Positions 39,516-49,306 of a stretch of DNA of 64,000 nucleotides are shown in pieces. Numbering within the stretch: position 1 is the stretch's first letter; each line of letters starts with the position of its first letter. Location of the stretch: positions 1 through 64,000 of the forward strand of contig CAMWIJ010000002.1 of the NCBI GenBank assembly GCA_947174275.1, in the 5' to 3' direction. The position numbers were made by a program, and so were the translations under genes. The notes under the pieces are model-generated. The model saw nothing but the letters and a program-made list of their open reading frames with translations. It did not search any database and was not told the DNA's origin. The DNA comes from an uncultured Muribaculaceae bacterium. GTDB lineage: Bacteria > Bacteroidota > Bacteroidia > Bacteroidales > Muribaculaceae.

Positions 39516-40640
39516 ATGAAACGACTGCCAATCATTGCCATTGCAACGCTTTGCGCTCTCTGCGCATGCTCATCACGCACTGTGCGCACATCACTGCGCT
39601 CTGCCGAAAACTCCGAACTGAAACTTCCTTATGCCAACACAGCGCTTACTGCCGAGTTTGTCGGTCCGGTAATAGATGACACCACGCACTACGTATGGTG
39701 TTTCTCGCCGCTTGCCACCGACGACGGCAAGGTGCACGCCATGGTGTCGCAATGGCCGGTGGAAGAGGGCATGGACGGCTGGTACGGTCCAAACGCCGAG
39801 ATAGCCCACTATGTGGCCGACCGTCCGGAAGGACCGTTCAGATATGTCTCATCAGTCGTAAAAACCGCGCTGTTTCCCGACCCGTCAACAATGGCCGGCC
39901 CGCACAATCCGCGACTGGAATATGTCGACGGCAAATATGTGCTCCTTTACATTGCCCAAAATCCCACAGGCAAAACCGGACAGCGTATAGGCATGATGAC
40001 AGCCGACTCAGTGTACGGCCCGTGGCGTTTCGCAGGCAGCAACGACGGCATAATGGTAGAGACATCCAATGACCCTTCTCACTGGACCTACGGCTCGCAG
40101 ACAAGTATAGGCACCGACAATCCGGCATTCCTGAAAATCGACGGCAAATATTATATCTACTTCAAAAGCGGGACTCCAAACCACATGGATGCCAAATACG
40201 GCTACGCCGTGTCAGACTCGCTCGAAGGCCCCTACACGATGTGCGACGCCCCTATCACCGACAACGTGTCATATCTTGAGGATGCGCAGGCATTTGAGAT
40301 GGACGGCAAGTATTATCTGCTCACCACCGACAACCTCGGGGGAAACACCGGCGGCTTCGGATACCTGATTTTATGGGAGTCGGCCGACGGACTTAAATTC
40401 AACCTTTCCGACGCAAAAATAGCGTTGGGCACACTTTTCGACTATTGGGGCACACCCGCCGACCGCGATTCGCTGCTGGCGACGCCCAATCTGTTCATCC
40501 GCTGCTATTCGGGCAAGATGGAGCGTCCCGCGATACTGAAAATTGACGGCAAGCCGGCCTATCTCTACGGCGCAGGCGATGTCAACATAAAGGGGCGCTC
40601 TATGTCAGAGCCTTATTGCTACCGCATAAAGTGGAAATAG
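39516..40640 (+). CDS. GH43-like five-bladed propeller glycosidase, lipoprotein
   Basis: Lipobox CALCACSS; AGPHNPRLEYVDGKYVLLYIAQNP, DNPAFLKIDGKYYIYFKSG, LEDAQAFEMDGKYYLL. Confidence 0.75.
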   Translation: MKRLPIIAIATLCALCACSSRTVRTSLRSAENSELKLPYANTALTAEFVGPVIDDTTHYVWCFSPLATDDGKVHAMVSQWPVEEGMDGWYGPNAEIAHYVADRPEGPFRYVSSVVKTALFPDPSTMAGPHNPRLEYVDGKYVLLYIAQNPTGKTGQRIGMMTADSVYGPWRFAGSNDGIMVETSNDPSHWTYGSQTSIGTDNPAFLKIDGKYYIYFKSGTPNHMDAKYGYAVSDSLEGPYTMCDAPITDNVSYLEDAQAFEMDGKYYLLTTDNLGGNTGGFGYLILWESADGLKFNLSDAKIALGTLFDYWGTPADRDSLLATPNLFIRCYSGKMERPAILKIDGKPAYLYGAGDVNIKGRSMSEPYCYRIKWK

Positions 40641-40660
40641 CGATTAATATAGTGTCGTCT

Positions 40661-40686
40661 GACAAGTCCGACCGGTCGGACTTGTC
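40661..40686. terminator. 26-bp perfect palindrome between convergent genes; probable bidirectional terminator
   Basis: gacaagtccgaccggtcggacttgtc is its own reverse complement; followed by ggacttttg. Confidence 0.7.
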
Positions 40687-40717
40687 GGACTTTTGCAGGC
40701 CGGGGCTGCGGTAATGT

Positions 40718-40939
40718 TTATGACTTTGGAGCGAGGGAGGCGAGGATATTGCGCAGCTCTTCGTCGGTGGCGGTCAGGCGGCTGCGGCATTCGGCAATAA
40801 GCTCGGTAGCGCGGCGTGTCATGGCCGACAGGCGGTCGATGTCGCAGTTGTCGCTCTGCATTTCGCGCAGTATGGTGTCAAGTTCGTTGACAGCCTCACG
40901 ATATGACATTTCCTTTACGCTGGTATTCGATATTTCCAT
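40718..40939 (-). CDS. xseB: Exodeoxyribonuclease VII small subunit
   Basis: SYREAVNELDTILREMQSDNCDIDRLSAMTRRATELIAECRSRL. Confidence 0.93.
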   Translation of the reverse strand: MEISNTSVKEMSYREAVNELDTILREMQSDNCDIDRLSAMTRRATELIAECRSRLTATDEELRNILASLAPKS

Positions 40940-40954
40940 ATTGCAATATTCATG

Positions 40955-42295
40955 TTATTTTACTATCGATGTTATTTCGCCACAGGCGAGTTGTGTTGTC
41001 AGCTGCGCGCCGTTTTCAACAGTCGCGGCGTCAGTGAGTATGCGGCCGTTGCAGCGTGTGACTGAATATCCGCGGGCAAGCACTGCCTGCGGAGAGAGTG
41101 CCTTCAGCAGGCGTTCGTCAGCATTAAGTCTGTCGCGCTGCATGGTCAGCACCGACTGCGCGGCATGCTCTATCTGCGTCTGCATTGCGTTGATTTTCTC
41201 AAGTGCCGGAATGATACGGCGGGTGGTAATGTTGGAGAGCGAGTTTATACTGTTGACAAGCTTTGAGTCGGCATGACGCACGGCATTGAGCGGAAACACC
41301 GAGATGACGCCTTCGAAATAGCTCAGCTGCTCCTTTTCGGCCGCCATGATATCAGAGGCTCGCTGCAGGAGAGCGCTGCCGATGGAGTTTAGACGGTTGA
41401 GAAGCGACTCGCCACGCTTGACAAACCACTCGGCGGCTGCCGTAGGTGTCTTGACACGGCGGTTGGCGACATAATCGAGCACAGTGATGTCGCGCTCGTG
41501 GCCTATGCCTATCATCACCGGCAGCGGGAATCGGGCCACAGCCGCCGCAAGCTCATAGTCCTCGAAGCACTGCAGGTCGAGCGACGCTCCGCCACCACGT
41601 ATGATTACAACACCGTCCCATCGGTCGGCCTCGGCGGCGATGCGCTCAAGAGCCGCGAGGATGGTCGGACGGGCTTTCTCCCCCTGCATCATGGCCTCGA
41701 ACAGTTTTACCGTAAAGCGGATGTGCGCCTCATTGCCGAAAAGCTGATTGAGGAAATCGCCGTAGCCCGCCGCCGACGGCGATGATATCACCGCCAGCCG
41801 TGTCGGCACATCAGTCCACGCCAGACGCCGGTTGAGCTCGATAATACCTTCGCGGGTCAGACGGTCGATGATTTCCTGACGACGGCGCATCAGATCGCCC
41901 ATCGTGTAGGCCGGATCTATATCCGAGGCGATGACCGACAGACCGTAGAGTTTGTGTATGCTCGGAGCCACGCACACCTTGACCTTGATGCCTGTCGACA
42001 GCGGTTGCCCGGTTCCGCTCATAAACTTGGCGTTAAGGCTGTTGAAAAGATAATTCCAGATGCGCAGCGGGATTTTTGCAACCGGCTTCCCGTCGTCATC
42101 TTTCTCGACAAGGTCAGCGTAGCAGTGTCCGCCTCTGAGACCGAAGTCGGATAGCTCGCCGACAACCCACACATCAGTGACCTGCGGCACCTTGACAAGT
42201 TTCTGCAAGGTGGCGCAGAGCTGTGATATAGTCATCGACTTTCCGTCCGTTTGCTCCTCAGTGCCGGGCAGAGCGTTGCCTATGTCGCGTTTCAT
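40955..42295 (-). CDS. xseA: Exodeoxyribonuclease VII large subunit
   Basis: VWVVGELSDFGLRGGHCYADLVEKD, VIIRGGGASLDLQCFEDYELA, PTAAAEWF; start chosen at the ATGA overlap with the upstream gene. Confidence 0.96.
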   Translation of the reverse strand: MKRDIGNALPGTEEQTDGKSMTISQLCATLQKLVKVPQVTDVWVVGELSDFGLRGGHCYADLVEKDDDGKPVAKIPLRIWNYLFNSLNAKFMSGTGQPLSTGIKVKVCVAPSIHKLYGLSVIASDIDPAYTMGDLMRRRQEIIDRLTREGIIELNRRLAWTDVPTRLAVISSPSAAGYGDFLNQLFGNEAHIRFTVKLFEAMMQGEKARPTILAALERIAAEADRWDGVVIIRGGGASLDLQCFEDYELAAAVARFPLPVMIGIGHERDITVLDYVANRRVKTPTAAAEWFVKRGESLLNRLNSIGSALLQRASDIMAAEKEQLSYFEGVISVFPLNAVRHADSKLVNSINSLSNITTRRIIPALEKINAMQTQIEHAAQSVLTMQRDRLNADERLLKALSPQAVLARGYSVTRCNGRILTDAATVENGAQLTTQLACGEITSIVK

Positions 42296-42927
42296 CGTCT
42301 GACCGGTTTGAATGAACGGCCTGTCCACACGTAGTCGAGCCTCGGGGCAAGGGCAGCCCTCACCTTATCGGAGTTTTCCACCGATATGTAATCGCCGGTC
42401 TGAGGCTCGAAGGTCAGTGTTGAAGTCTCGGGATTATATCGCGCGTCGACCATCAGAAACGGCAGAGCGTTTTCGATCTCACGCATGCTGTCGGCAGGGA
42501 TTTTGCCGGTCCAGTCGGCAAGCGATGGCTCGCGCAGAATACGACGGGAGTCCATTTTGTTCCAACGCGAGTCATAGAAGCTTACCGTAGCGTCGGTGGC
42601 GGGAGTCTCTACACGGTCGACGGTCATGATAATCGACGACTTGCCGTAGGGAAGTATGGCGAACGAGATGTTATGAGCCTCGCCGGTAGAGAGTGTTATC
42701 GTCGACTCCGTCATCTCGGTAATCACCGCATCCTCTCCCATCTTGTTTTTTACCGTTCGCGCCACACCGCTCTCATAGTAGTCGAGCATATCGAGAAGAG
42801 TCGACGCGTCAATGGTGAGAAGCACCTTTTCAGGCGCGGTAGTCACAACGCTGCGCGGCGTCATCTGCGCCGTCATTGTCGCAATGCCCGCAAGGGCAAT
42901 CAGAGAAGATATAATCCGTGACTTCAT
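42292..42927 (-). CDS. DUF3256-like secreted protein
   Basis: Signal peptide; VLLTIDASTLLDMLDYYESG; Bacteroidales-type small exported protein. Confidence 0.65.
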   Translation of the reverse strand: MKSRIISSLIALAGIATMTAQMTPRSVVTTAPEKVLLTIDASTLLDMLDYYESGVARTVKNKMGEDAVITEMTESTITLSTGEAHNISFAILPYGKSSIIMTVDRVETPATDATVSFYDSRWNKMDSRRILREPSLADWTGKIPADSMREIENALPFLMVDARYNPETSTLTFEPQTGDYISVENSDKVRAALAPRLDYVWTGRSFKPVRR

Positions 42928-42952
42928 TATAGATCGTGACTTTATTATAGAT
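42917..42952 (-). repeat. 18-bp tandem duplication covering a start codon
   Basis: cgtgacttcattatagat then cgtgactttattatagat; 17/18 identical. Confidence 0.9.
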
Positions 42953-42956
42953 ATAG

Positions 42957-44723
42957 TTATTTTTTACGTGATTTCCGGCCGGCGCCTCTCGCCTTACGGT
43001 CGAAGAACTGGCTGTCGAAATCGCCCGAACGGTTTTCACGGGCTTTGCGGGTGGCTGCGCGGGCATAGTCTTTGTCGGCCTCTGCAATCTCGCTGTAAAC
43101 GCGTTTTCCCATGAAATCGAGCCCTTTGAGCGAGTGCACCACCCTCTGGGCGTCTTTTTTCTTTATGTCAAACAGTGAATATCCCGGCATGAGGTCGATA
43201 CGGCCGACGTCGACACGCGCTCCTTCGATGTTCTTGTTGAGCATGTCAATGAGATTTCCGGCATAGAAACCGTCGTTCTTGCCAAGATTGACATATATGC
43301 GTTCCATACCCTTTTCGGCGGTGCGGCGGTCTTTCTCCTTGTCAGTGCGGGGCGCTGACTTCTCTTTCTCCTTGCGCTCTTTTTTCGCCGGCTTCTCGTC
43401 GATGAAATCGATTGCGGGAGCATCTTTGTAATAATCGAGCAGACGCTGGAACTCAAGCGACAGCACGCGGCGAATGAGGTCGTCGGCCGAAAGCCAGCCG
43501 AGTTTCTTTATCACACCGGGGAGATAACGCTCCATCTCGGCGTCGTTGACCTGCACCTTCTCTATGCGGTCGGCAAGCGAATAAAGCTGCTTCTCGATAA
43601 TCTGCTCGGGGGTGGGCACCTCCTTGCGCTCGAATTTCTTGCCGATGATGCGCTCTATTTCACGCAGCCGGCCTTTTTCGCGGGAGTGGATTATGGCGAT
43701 GGAGACACCGGTCTTGCCTGCGCGGCCCGTACGGCCGGAGCGATGGGTGTATACGGCGGTGTCTTCGGGCAGACCGTAGTTGATTACATGAGTGAGGTCG
43801 TCGACATCAAGGCCTCGGGCAGCCACGTCGGTTGCCACGAGTATGCGCACCACGCGGTCGCGGAATTTCTTCATCACGATATCGCGCTGCTGCTGCGAGA
43901 GGTCGCCGTGAAGCGCCTCGGCGTTATAACCTTCCTGACAGAGCCGGTCGGCAATCTCCTGTGTGTCGCGTCGCGTGCGGCAGAAGATGATGCCGTAGAT
44001 ATTGGGAGAATAGTCGACAATGCGCTTGAGCGCGAGATATTTGTCGCGGGCATTGACCATATAGTATATATGCTTGACATTGGTGGCGCCTTCGTTGCGC
44101 GTGCCAACCACAAACTCCACGGGGTCATGCATGTATTTTTTTGCGATGCGTCCGATTTCGGCAGGCATCGTGGCCGAGAACATGAGCATCTTGCGCTCCG
44201 ACGGCACGTGGTCGAGTATTTCATTGATCGAGTCAAGAAAGCCCATGTTGAGCATCTCGTCGGCCTCGTCGAGGATTACGGTGTGCACATCGCCGAGCTT
44301 AGCCACTCCGCGGTTGATAAGGTCGATCAGACGACCCGGAGTCGCCACGATGATCTGCACTCCGCCGCGCAGCGAGCGTATCTGGCTCTCGATGCTCGAG
44401 CCGCCATAAACGGGAAGCACTCTGACATCGGGAAGATATTTGGAAAAATCAGCCAGGTCAGATGCTATCTGAAGGCAAAGCTCGCGGGTAGGTGCAAGGA
44501 TGAGCGCCTGCGGCGAATGATTTTTCTGATCTATGCGCTGCAGCACCGGCAGCCCGAAAGCGGCCGTCTTGCCTGTTCCTGTCTGAGCAAGCGCCACAAC
44601 GTCTCCCTCTCTACTCAGCAGATGCGGTATCACCTGCGCCTGCACAGGCATCGGCTGTTCAAAACCCAGTTCCTCGACAGCCTTCAATAGCGGTTCGCTT
44701 ACTCCTAATTCTTCAAATGTCAT
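42957..44723 (-). CDS. DEAD-box RNA helicase (DeaD/CshA-like)
   Basis: LAQTGTGKTAAFGLP, VILDEADEMLNMGF, SATMP, HRSGRTGRAG; DbpA-like C-terminal RNA-binding region. Confidence 0.96.
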   Translation of the reverse strand: MTFEELGVSEPLLKAVEELGFEQPMPVQAQVIPHLLSREGDVVALAQTGTGKTAAFGLPVLQRIDQKNHSPQALILAPTRELCLQIASDLADFSKYLPDVRVLPVYGGSSIESQIRSLRGGVQIIVATPGRLIDLINRGVAKLGDVHTVILDEADEMLNMGFLDSINEILDHVPSERKMLMFSATMPAEIGRIAKKYMHDPVEFVVGTRNEGATNVKHIYYMVNARDKYLALKRIVDYSPNIYGIIFCRTRRDTQEIADRLCQEGYNAEALHGDLSQQQRDIVMKKFRDRVVRILVATDVAARGLDVDDLTHVINYGLPEDTAVYTHRSGRTGRAGKTGVSIAIIHSREKGRLREIERIIGKKFERKEVPTPEQIIEKQLYSLADRIEKVQVNDAEMERYLPGVIKKLGWLSADDLIRRVLSLEFQRLLDYYKDAPAIDFIDEKPAKKERKEKEKSAPRTDKEKDRRTAEKGMERIYVNLGKNDGFYAGNLIDMLNKNIEGARVDVGRIDLMPGYSLFDIKKKDAQRVVHSLKGLDFMGKRVYSEIAEADKDYARAATRKARENRSGDFDSQFFDRKARGAGRKSRKK

Positions 44724-44799
44724 TTTGTAATTTTTTTATTTTAAAACAGAAATCCGCTCCGCCAATAATCTCTATTGACCTGCAAACGGAAATATCCTA

Positions 44800-44807
44800 C
44801 AAAGATA
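44800..44807 (-). promoter_or_regulatory. Candidate -7 box (TATCTTTG) for the helicase
   Basis: TAnnTTTG match about 77 nt upstream. Confidence 0.5.
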
Positions 44808-44977
44808 CAACAAGTTACGTTAACTTTTTTCCTAAACCCCGACAAAAATTCCCTAACATGCAATAAAAAAGCCTCCCGGAGCGCGGCCGAAGCGGTGTCA
44901 GGCGCGACAAATCGGGACAAATATATGAACTTTGATATTATTAACGATTTTTTTTGAAAAGGTATTAATCAATTTAT

Positions 44978-44985
44978 TAACTTTG
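44978..44985 (+). promoter_or_regulatory. Candidate -7 box (TAACTTTG) for coaX
   Basis: TAnnTTTG match about 98 nt upstream of 45083. Confidence 0.5.
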
Positions 44986-45082
44986 TCGGTTGAATTTGAA
45001 TTTGTCACATTCAACACCGGCCATCCGCAGCAAGGGTGCCGGCTCACAACCCGCCGCCGGGCGGCCAAAACCGGAAACATCA

Positions 45083-45811
45083 ATGATAAATCTCACAATA
45101 GACCGAGGCAACACCACCACAAAACTGGCGCTCTGGGAAGGCACCGAGCCGACATCGACATCGACCCTTTTCAATGCCGACAATGCGACATTGCTCCGTG
45201 CCATAAGCGAACTGACGTTTGACCGCGCTGCAATCTGTTCGGTGGCAGGCCCGGTGGAAGGGCTCGGGGAGATGCTTGAGCAGAGGGGAATAAAACTCCT
45301 GACGCTCAGCGCAACGACCCCGATACCCATCGGCAACATGTATGCGACACCGCATACACTCGGCGTCGACCGCATAGCGGCCGCCGTAGGCGCCCACACG
45401 CTCTATCCCGGCAGGGAGCTGCTTATAGCCGATATCGGCACATGCGTCACCTACGACCGCATCGACACCGATGGAAATTTCGTCGGCGGCAACATCGCCC
45501 CCGGCATAGGCATGCGTCTGCGCGCCATGCACACATTCACCAAGGCGCTTCCACAGGTAGCCAGCACCGGCGACACCCCTCAATGGGGCATTTCGACCGA
45601 CACGGCAATGCGTTCAGGCGCATTCTACGGAGTGGTGGCCGAGGTGTCATATTATCATTCGCTGCTCGACAGCGACGGGCTCACGCTGCTCACCGGCGGC
45701 TGGAGCGAAAAAGTGGCAAAAGCTCTTGACTTCGACGCAAGACTTTGCCCGTTACTTGTAAACAGAGGTCTTAACAGAATATTACAATATAATGAAACCA
45801 ATCCGCATTAA
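45083..45811 (+). CDS. coaX: Type III pantothenate kinase
   Basis: NLTIDRGNTTTKLALWEG, TLGVDRIAAAVGA, LLIADIGTCVTYD, GGNIAPGIGMRLRAMH. Confidence 0.95.
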   Translation: MINLTIDRGNTTTKLALWEGTEPTSTSTLFNADNATLLRAISELTFDRAAICSVAGPVEGLGEMLEQRGIKLLTLSATTPIPIGNMYATPHTLGVDRIAAAVGAHTLYPGRELLIADIGTCVTYDRIDTDGNFVGGNIAPGIGMRLRAMHTFTKALPQVASTGDTPQWGISTDTAMRSGAFYGVVAEVSYYHSLLDSDGLTLLTGGWSEKVAKALDFDARLCPLLVNRGLNRILQYNETNPH

Positions 45812-47060
45812 TACGGTATTTATGGCCGTCGCAATGGCGCTGATATCACTCTGCGCGCCGTCAGTGTCGGCACAAAACAATGTAGTGTCGCCCTATTCAC
45901 GCTTCGGCTACGGCATACTAAACGACCATGCCTCGTCGACGCAGCGCGCCATGGGAGGCATAGGCTACGCCATGAACAACGGACGACAGATCAACTCGAT
46001 GAACCCTGCGTCATACGCCGCAATCGACACCCTGACATTCCTGTTTGACATGGGCGTCGACCTGAAAAGCGTAAGCCTCAAGCAGGGCAACGAATCGGGC
46101 AACAAGCTCACCGGAGGCCTCGACTACCTGTCGATACAGTTTCCGCTTGGCAAATACATGGGCGGAAGCGTAGGTTTCCTCCCCTACTCCGAAACCGGCT
46201 ATGCATTCGGCGAAGAGATAGTCAACGGCGAGGAAGCACATCAGGGTCAGGGAGCAATCAACGAGCTGTATGTTGGAGTGAGCGCTCGGCCGTTCAAGGG
46301 CTTCACAATCGGTGCCAACGTGTCATATCTGTTCGGCAACCTTATCAACGACACATATCTGACCACCGACAACTCTTCGACCACACTGTTTGAGAAAGTG
46401 CTTGAAGTGCGTGACTACGACCTTCGCTTCGGAGCGCAGTATTCGGTCAATATCGGCTCGAAACACCGCGCCACCCTTGGTGTCGTCTACTCACCCGGAA
46501 AGGATTTCCGCGGCAAGACCTACGGCGTCTATTACGATGTCACCACCACTACCAACAAGCCCGACACCGTGGGCTACACCCATCTCAAAGGCAAATACTC
46601 ACGACCGGCCACCTACGGCATCGGTCTCAACTATCAGTGGAACAACCGTGTCATGGCCGAAGTCGACTTCACCTACCAGCCGTGGCGCGACGCCAAAGCC
46701 GGCGCGCTCGAAGGCTTCGAGCCATCAAAATTTGACAACCGCTGGAAAGTAAACCTCGGTCTGCAATATACGCCCGACCCCCGCGGAAGCTATCTCAAGC
46801 GCGTGCGCTACCGCGTCGGCGCGCTCTACAACCGCGACTATATCATGGTCGGCGACAACAACGTCAAGGACATCGGCATATCGTTCGGATTCGGACTCCC
46901 GACTCCTATCAGCCGTCTGACAAAAACTGTGGTCAATCTCGGCTTCGAGTATCGACACAGGCAGTCGTCGCCGGTCAAACTCGTGACAGAAAATTATTTC
47001 CAGGTCACCCTGGGCATCAACTTCAACGAGCTCTGGTTCTGGCAGAACAAGATACAGTAA
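45792..47060 (+). CDS. Outer-membrane beta-barrel protein
   Basis: Signal peptide; NNVVSPYSRFGYGILNDHASSTQRAMGGIGYAMNNGRQINSMNPASYA; alternating barrel strands, aromatic C-terminal region. Confidence 0.8.
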   Translation: MKPIRINTVFMAVAMALISLCAPSVSAQNNVVSPYSRFGYGILNDHASSTQRAMGGIGYAMNNGRQINSMNPASYAAIDTLTFLFDMGVDLKSVSLKQGNESGNKLTGGLDYLSIQFPLGKYMGGSVGFLPYSETGYAFGEEIVNGEEAHQGQGAINELYVGVSARPFKGFTIGANVSYLFGNLINDTYLTTDNSSTTLFEKVLEVRDYDLRFGAQYSVNIGSKHRATLGVVYSPGKDFRGKTYGVYYDVTTTTNKPDTVGYTHLKGKYSRPATYGIGLNYQWNNRVMAEVDFTYQPWRDAKAGALEGFEPSKFDNRWKVNLGLQYTPDPRGSYLKRVRYRVGALYNRDYIMVGDNNVKDIGISFGFGLPTPISRLTKTVVNLGFEYRHRQSSPVKLVTENYFQVTLGINFNELWFWQNKIQ

Positions 47061-47129
47061 CAAACGCTCCGCGGGGCGGCATCGCGCACGGCATGATGCC
47101 GCCCCGGGCGCAGTCAATCCAACAGCCTC

Positions 47130-48017
47130 ATGTCGAAATCATTCAAGAAATTTCTGCCGCAGAAAAAGCGCTGGTGGGCACTGATAATCACGGGTGCCGT
47201 CATCGGCGCCATGATTGCCACAGGCAAAAAGGAGCAGGAAAATGTGGCTCCGATTGACTACGACCCGGAGACAACGCCGACAATGTATACCTCCGACGCC
47301 ACATCCTACGTGTCTGACTCCGGTTACACACGCTACTACATCGAGACGACGCAATGGTATGTGTTTGACGAGGCAAAAGAGCCCAACTGGAAATTTCCCG
47401 AGGGGCTTTACGGAGAGAAATTTGACAACGACATGGCCGTCATCGCCACATTCGAATGCGACTCGGCAGTCTATCTGAGCGTGCAGAAGCTGTGGGAACT
47501 CGTAGGCAATGTGCGCATCAACAACGAATATGGCGACCGCTTCATGACGCAGCACCTCTTCTGGGACACCGCCGACCACAAGATGTATTCCGACTCGTTC
47601 ATACATATCGAGAAGTCGGAACGCATCATCGAGGGATACGGATTTGTGTCAGACGAACGCATCACCGACTATGTTGTCAACCGCCCCACAATGATAATAC
47701 CGGCAAGCGAACTCAACCGCGACCGCGACGCCGCGGCTCCGGCCGACAGCGCGGCCGCCCCCGCCGACTCTATGGCTACGGGAGTGGCGCGCCGACGTCC
47801 GCCACGTCCGCGCGAAGGATACGCGCCCGCGCCCTCCGCTCCTGCCGCCACGACACCCGGCGGACATGTGCCCGGCAGCCACAACTCACGCCGGAACGAC
47901 CCGCAGCGGCTGACACCGGCATACGCCGACCCCGGACGCGTCGAACGTCTCCGCCCCGCTGAAGAGGTATCGCTGACGACAGAAAAAGCACACCCCGCCC
48001 CTGCCAAAAAGAAATAA
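47130..48017 (+). CDS. lptC: LPS export periplasmic protein LptC-like, with Ala/Pro/Arg-rich C-terminal tail
   Basis: Single N-terminal TM; SDSGYTRYYIETTQWYVFDEAKEPNWKFPEGLYGEKFD; GNVRINNEYGDRFMTQHLFWD. Confidence 0.85.
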   Translation: MSKSFKKFLPQKKRWWALIITGAVIGAMIATGKKEQENVAPIDYDPETTPTMYTSDATSYVSDSGYTRYYIETTQWYVFDEAKEPNWKFPEGLYGEKFDNDMAVIATFECDSAVYLSVQKLWELVGNVRINNEYGDRFMTQHLFWDTADHKMYSDSFIHIEKSERIIEGYGFVSDERITDYVVNRPTMIIPASELNRDRDAAAPADSAAAPADSMATGVARRRPPRPREGYAPAPSAPAATTPGGHVPGSHNSRRNDPQRLTPAYADPGRVERLRPAEEVSLTTEKAHPAPAKKK

Positions 48018-48025
48018 CACAGTAT

Positions 48026-49306
48026 ATGGTCATCTGGATAGTAATAACATTAATCTCACTTATATTCTCGGCCCTCTTTTCAGGCGTCGAGATTGCATAC
48101 GTCACTTCCGACCGCGTGCGCACAGAGCTTGACGTAAAAAAGGGAGGACCTATCAGCCGAGCGCTCAACATCTTTTACCGCCATCCCGAATTTTTCATCT
48201 CCACCATCCTTGTCGGCAACAACATAGCGCTGGTAATCTACGGCATGGGGTTCGCCAAGTTTCTCGAAGAGCCGCTTGTCGAGGCCGGAGTGGGCGAATT
48301 TCCGGTGCTTCTGATACAGACTCTCGTGTCGACCGGAGTGATACTTCTTGCCGGCGAGTTTTTCCCCAAGACGATTTTCCGCATCAATCCCAACGCGTCA
48401 ATCAAGTTTTTCGCGTTGCCGATGATGGCAATCTATGCCCTGCTCTATCCGATATCGCTGTTCACGACATGGCTGTCGAGAGCGATGATGAAACTGTTTG
48501 GTGTCAGCGACGAGCAGGCCGCGTCGGGGCTGCTGTCAGTGGGCGACCTCAACCAGTATCTCGAACGCACAATCGACGATGTGGAGGAGAAGAAAGAGAC
48601 CGTAGAAAACGAAGTCAAGATATTTCACAACGCGCTCGACTTCTCCAACACTCATCTGCGTGACTGCATGACACCTCGCAACGAGATTTTCGCAGTCGAC
48701 ATCGACCGCGTCGACCGCGAGGAGCTATGCCGCCTGTTCACATCGTCAGGGCGCTCCAAACTCATTGTCTACAAGGAAGATATCGACAACATACTCGGTT
48801 ATATCCACGTATCCGAGCTGTTTCACACCGACATCGACTGGCGCACACGCCTCAAAGAGGTAATCTATGCTCCCGAAACGGTGCTTGCCAACAAGATGAT
48901 GCGACGTCTGCTTTCTGAAAAGCGCTCCATAGCGATTGTCGTAGACGAGTTCGGCGGCACATCGGGAATGGTGACCCTCGAAGACCTTGTCGAAGAGATA
49001 TTCGGCGATATCCAGGACGAGCATGACCACGCACGCCTCACCGCACGCCGGCTTCCCGACGGCTCTTACGAGTTCTCCGGCCGAATAGAAATCACCACAC
49101 TCAACGACACATTCCATCTCGACATACCCGAAGATGACGAATATCAGACCCTCATGGGCTACATACTCCACACCACGGGAGCCATACCGGAGCAGGGCGA
49201 GGTAATTATACTCGAAAACCTGCGCTTCGAGATACTCAAGAAAAGCGCGACGCGTCTCGAACTTATCGGCGTGACCGAAATAAAACCGGAAAAGAACGAA
49301 CAATGA
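48026..49306 (+). CDS. CNNM/CorC (hemolysin C-like, GldE-type) protein
   Basis: N-terminal DUF21 TMs; [16 protein letters not shown] pair; [30 protein letters not shown]. Confidence 0.94.
   Translation: MVIWIVITLISLIFSALFSGVEIAYVTSDRVRTELDVKKGGPISRALNIFYRHPEFFISTILVGNNIALVIYGMGFAKFLEEPLVEAGVGEFPVLLIQTLVSTGVILLAGEFFPKTIFRINPNASIKFFALPMMAIYALLYPISLFTTWLSRAMMKLFGVSDEQAASGLLSVGDLNQYLERTIDDVEEKKETVENEVKIFHNALDFSNTHLRDCMTPRNEIFAVDIDRVDREELCRLFTSSGRSKLIVYKEDIDNILGYIHVSELFHTDIDWRTRLKEVIYAPETVLANKMMRRLLSEKRSIAIVVDEFGGTSGMVTLEDLVEEIFGDIQDEHDHARLTARRLPDGSYEFSGRIEITTLNDTFHLDIPEDDEYQTLMGYILHTTGAIPEQGEVIILENLRFEILKKSATRLELIGVTEIKPEKNEQ

Noticed and set aside
43686-44690. 334-aa plus-strand ORF
   Set aside because: Antisense to the DEAD-box helicase; no independent support.
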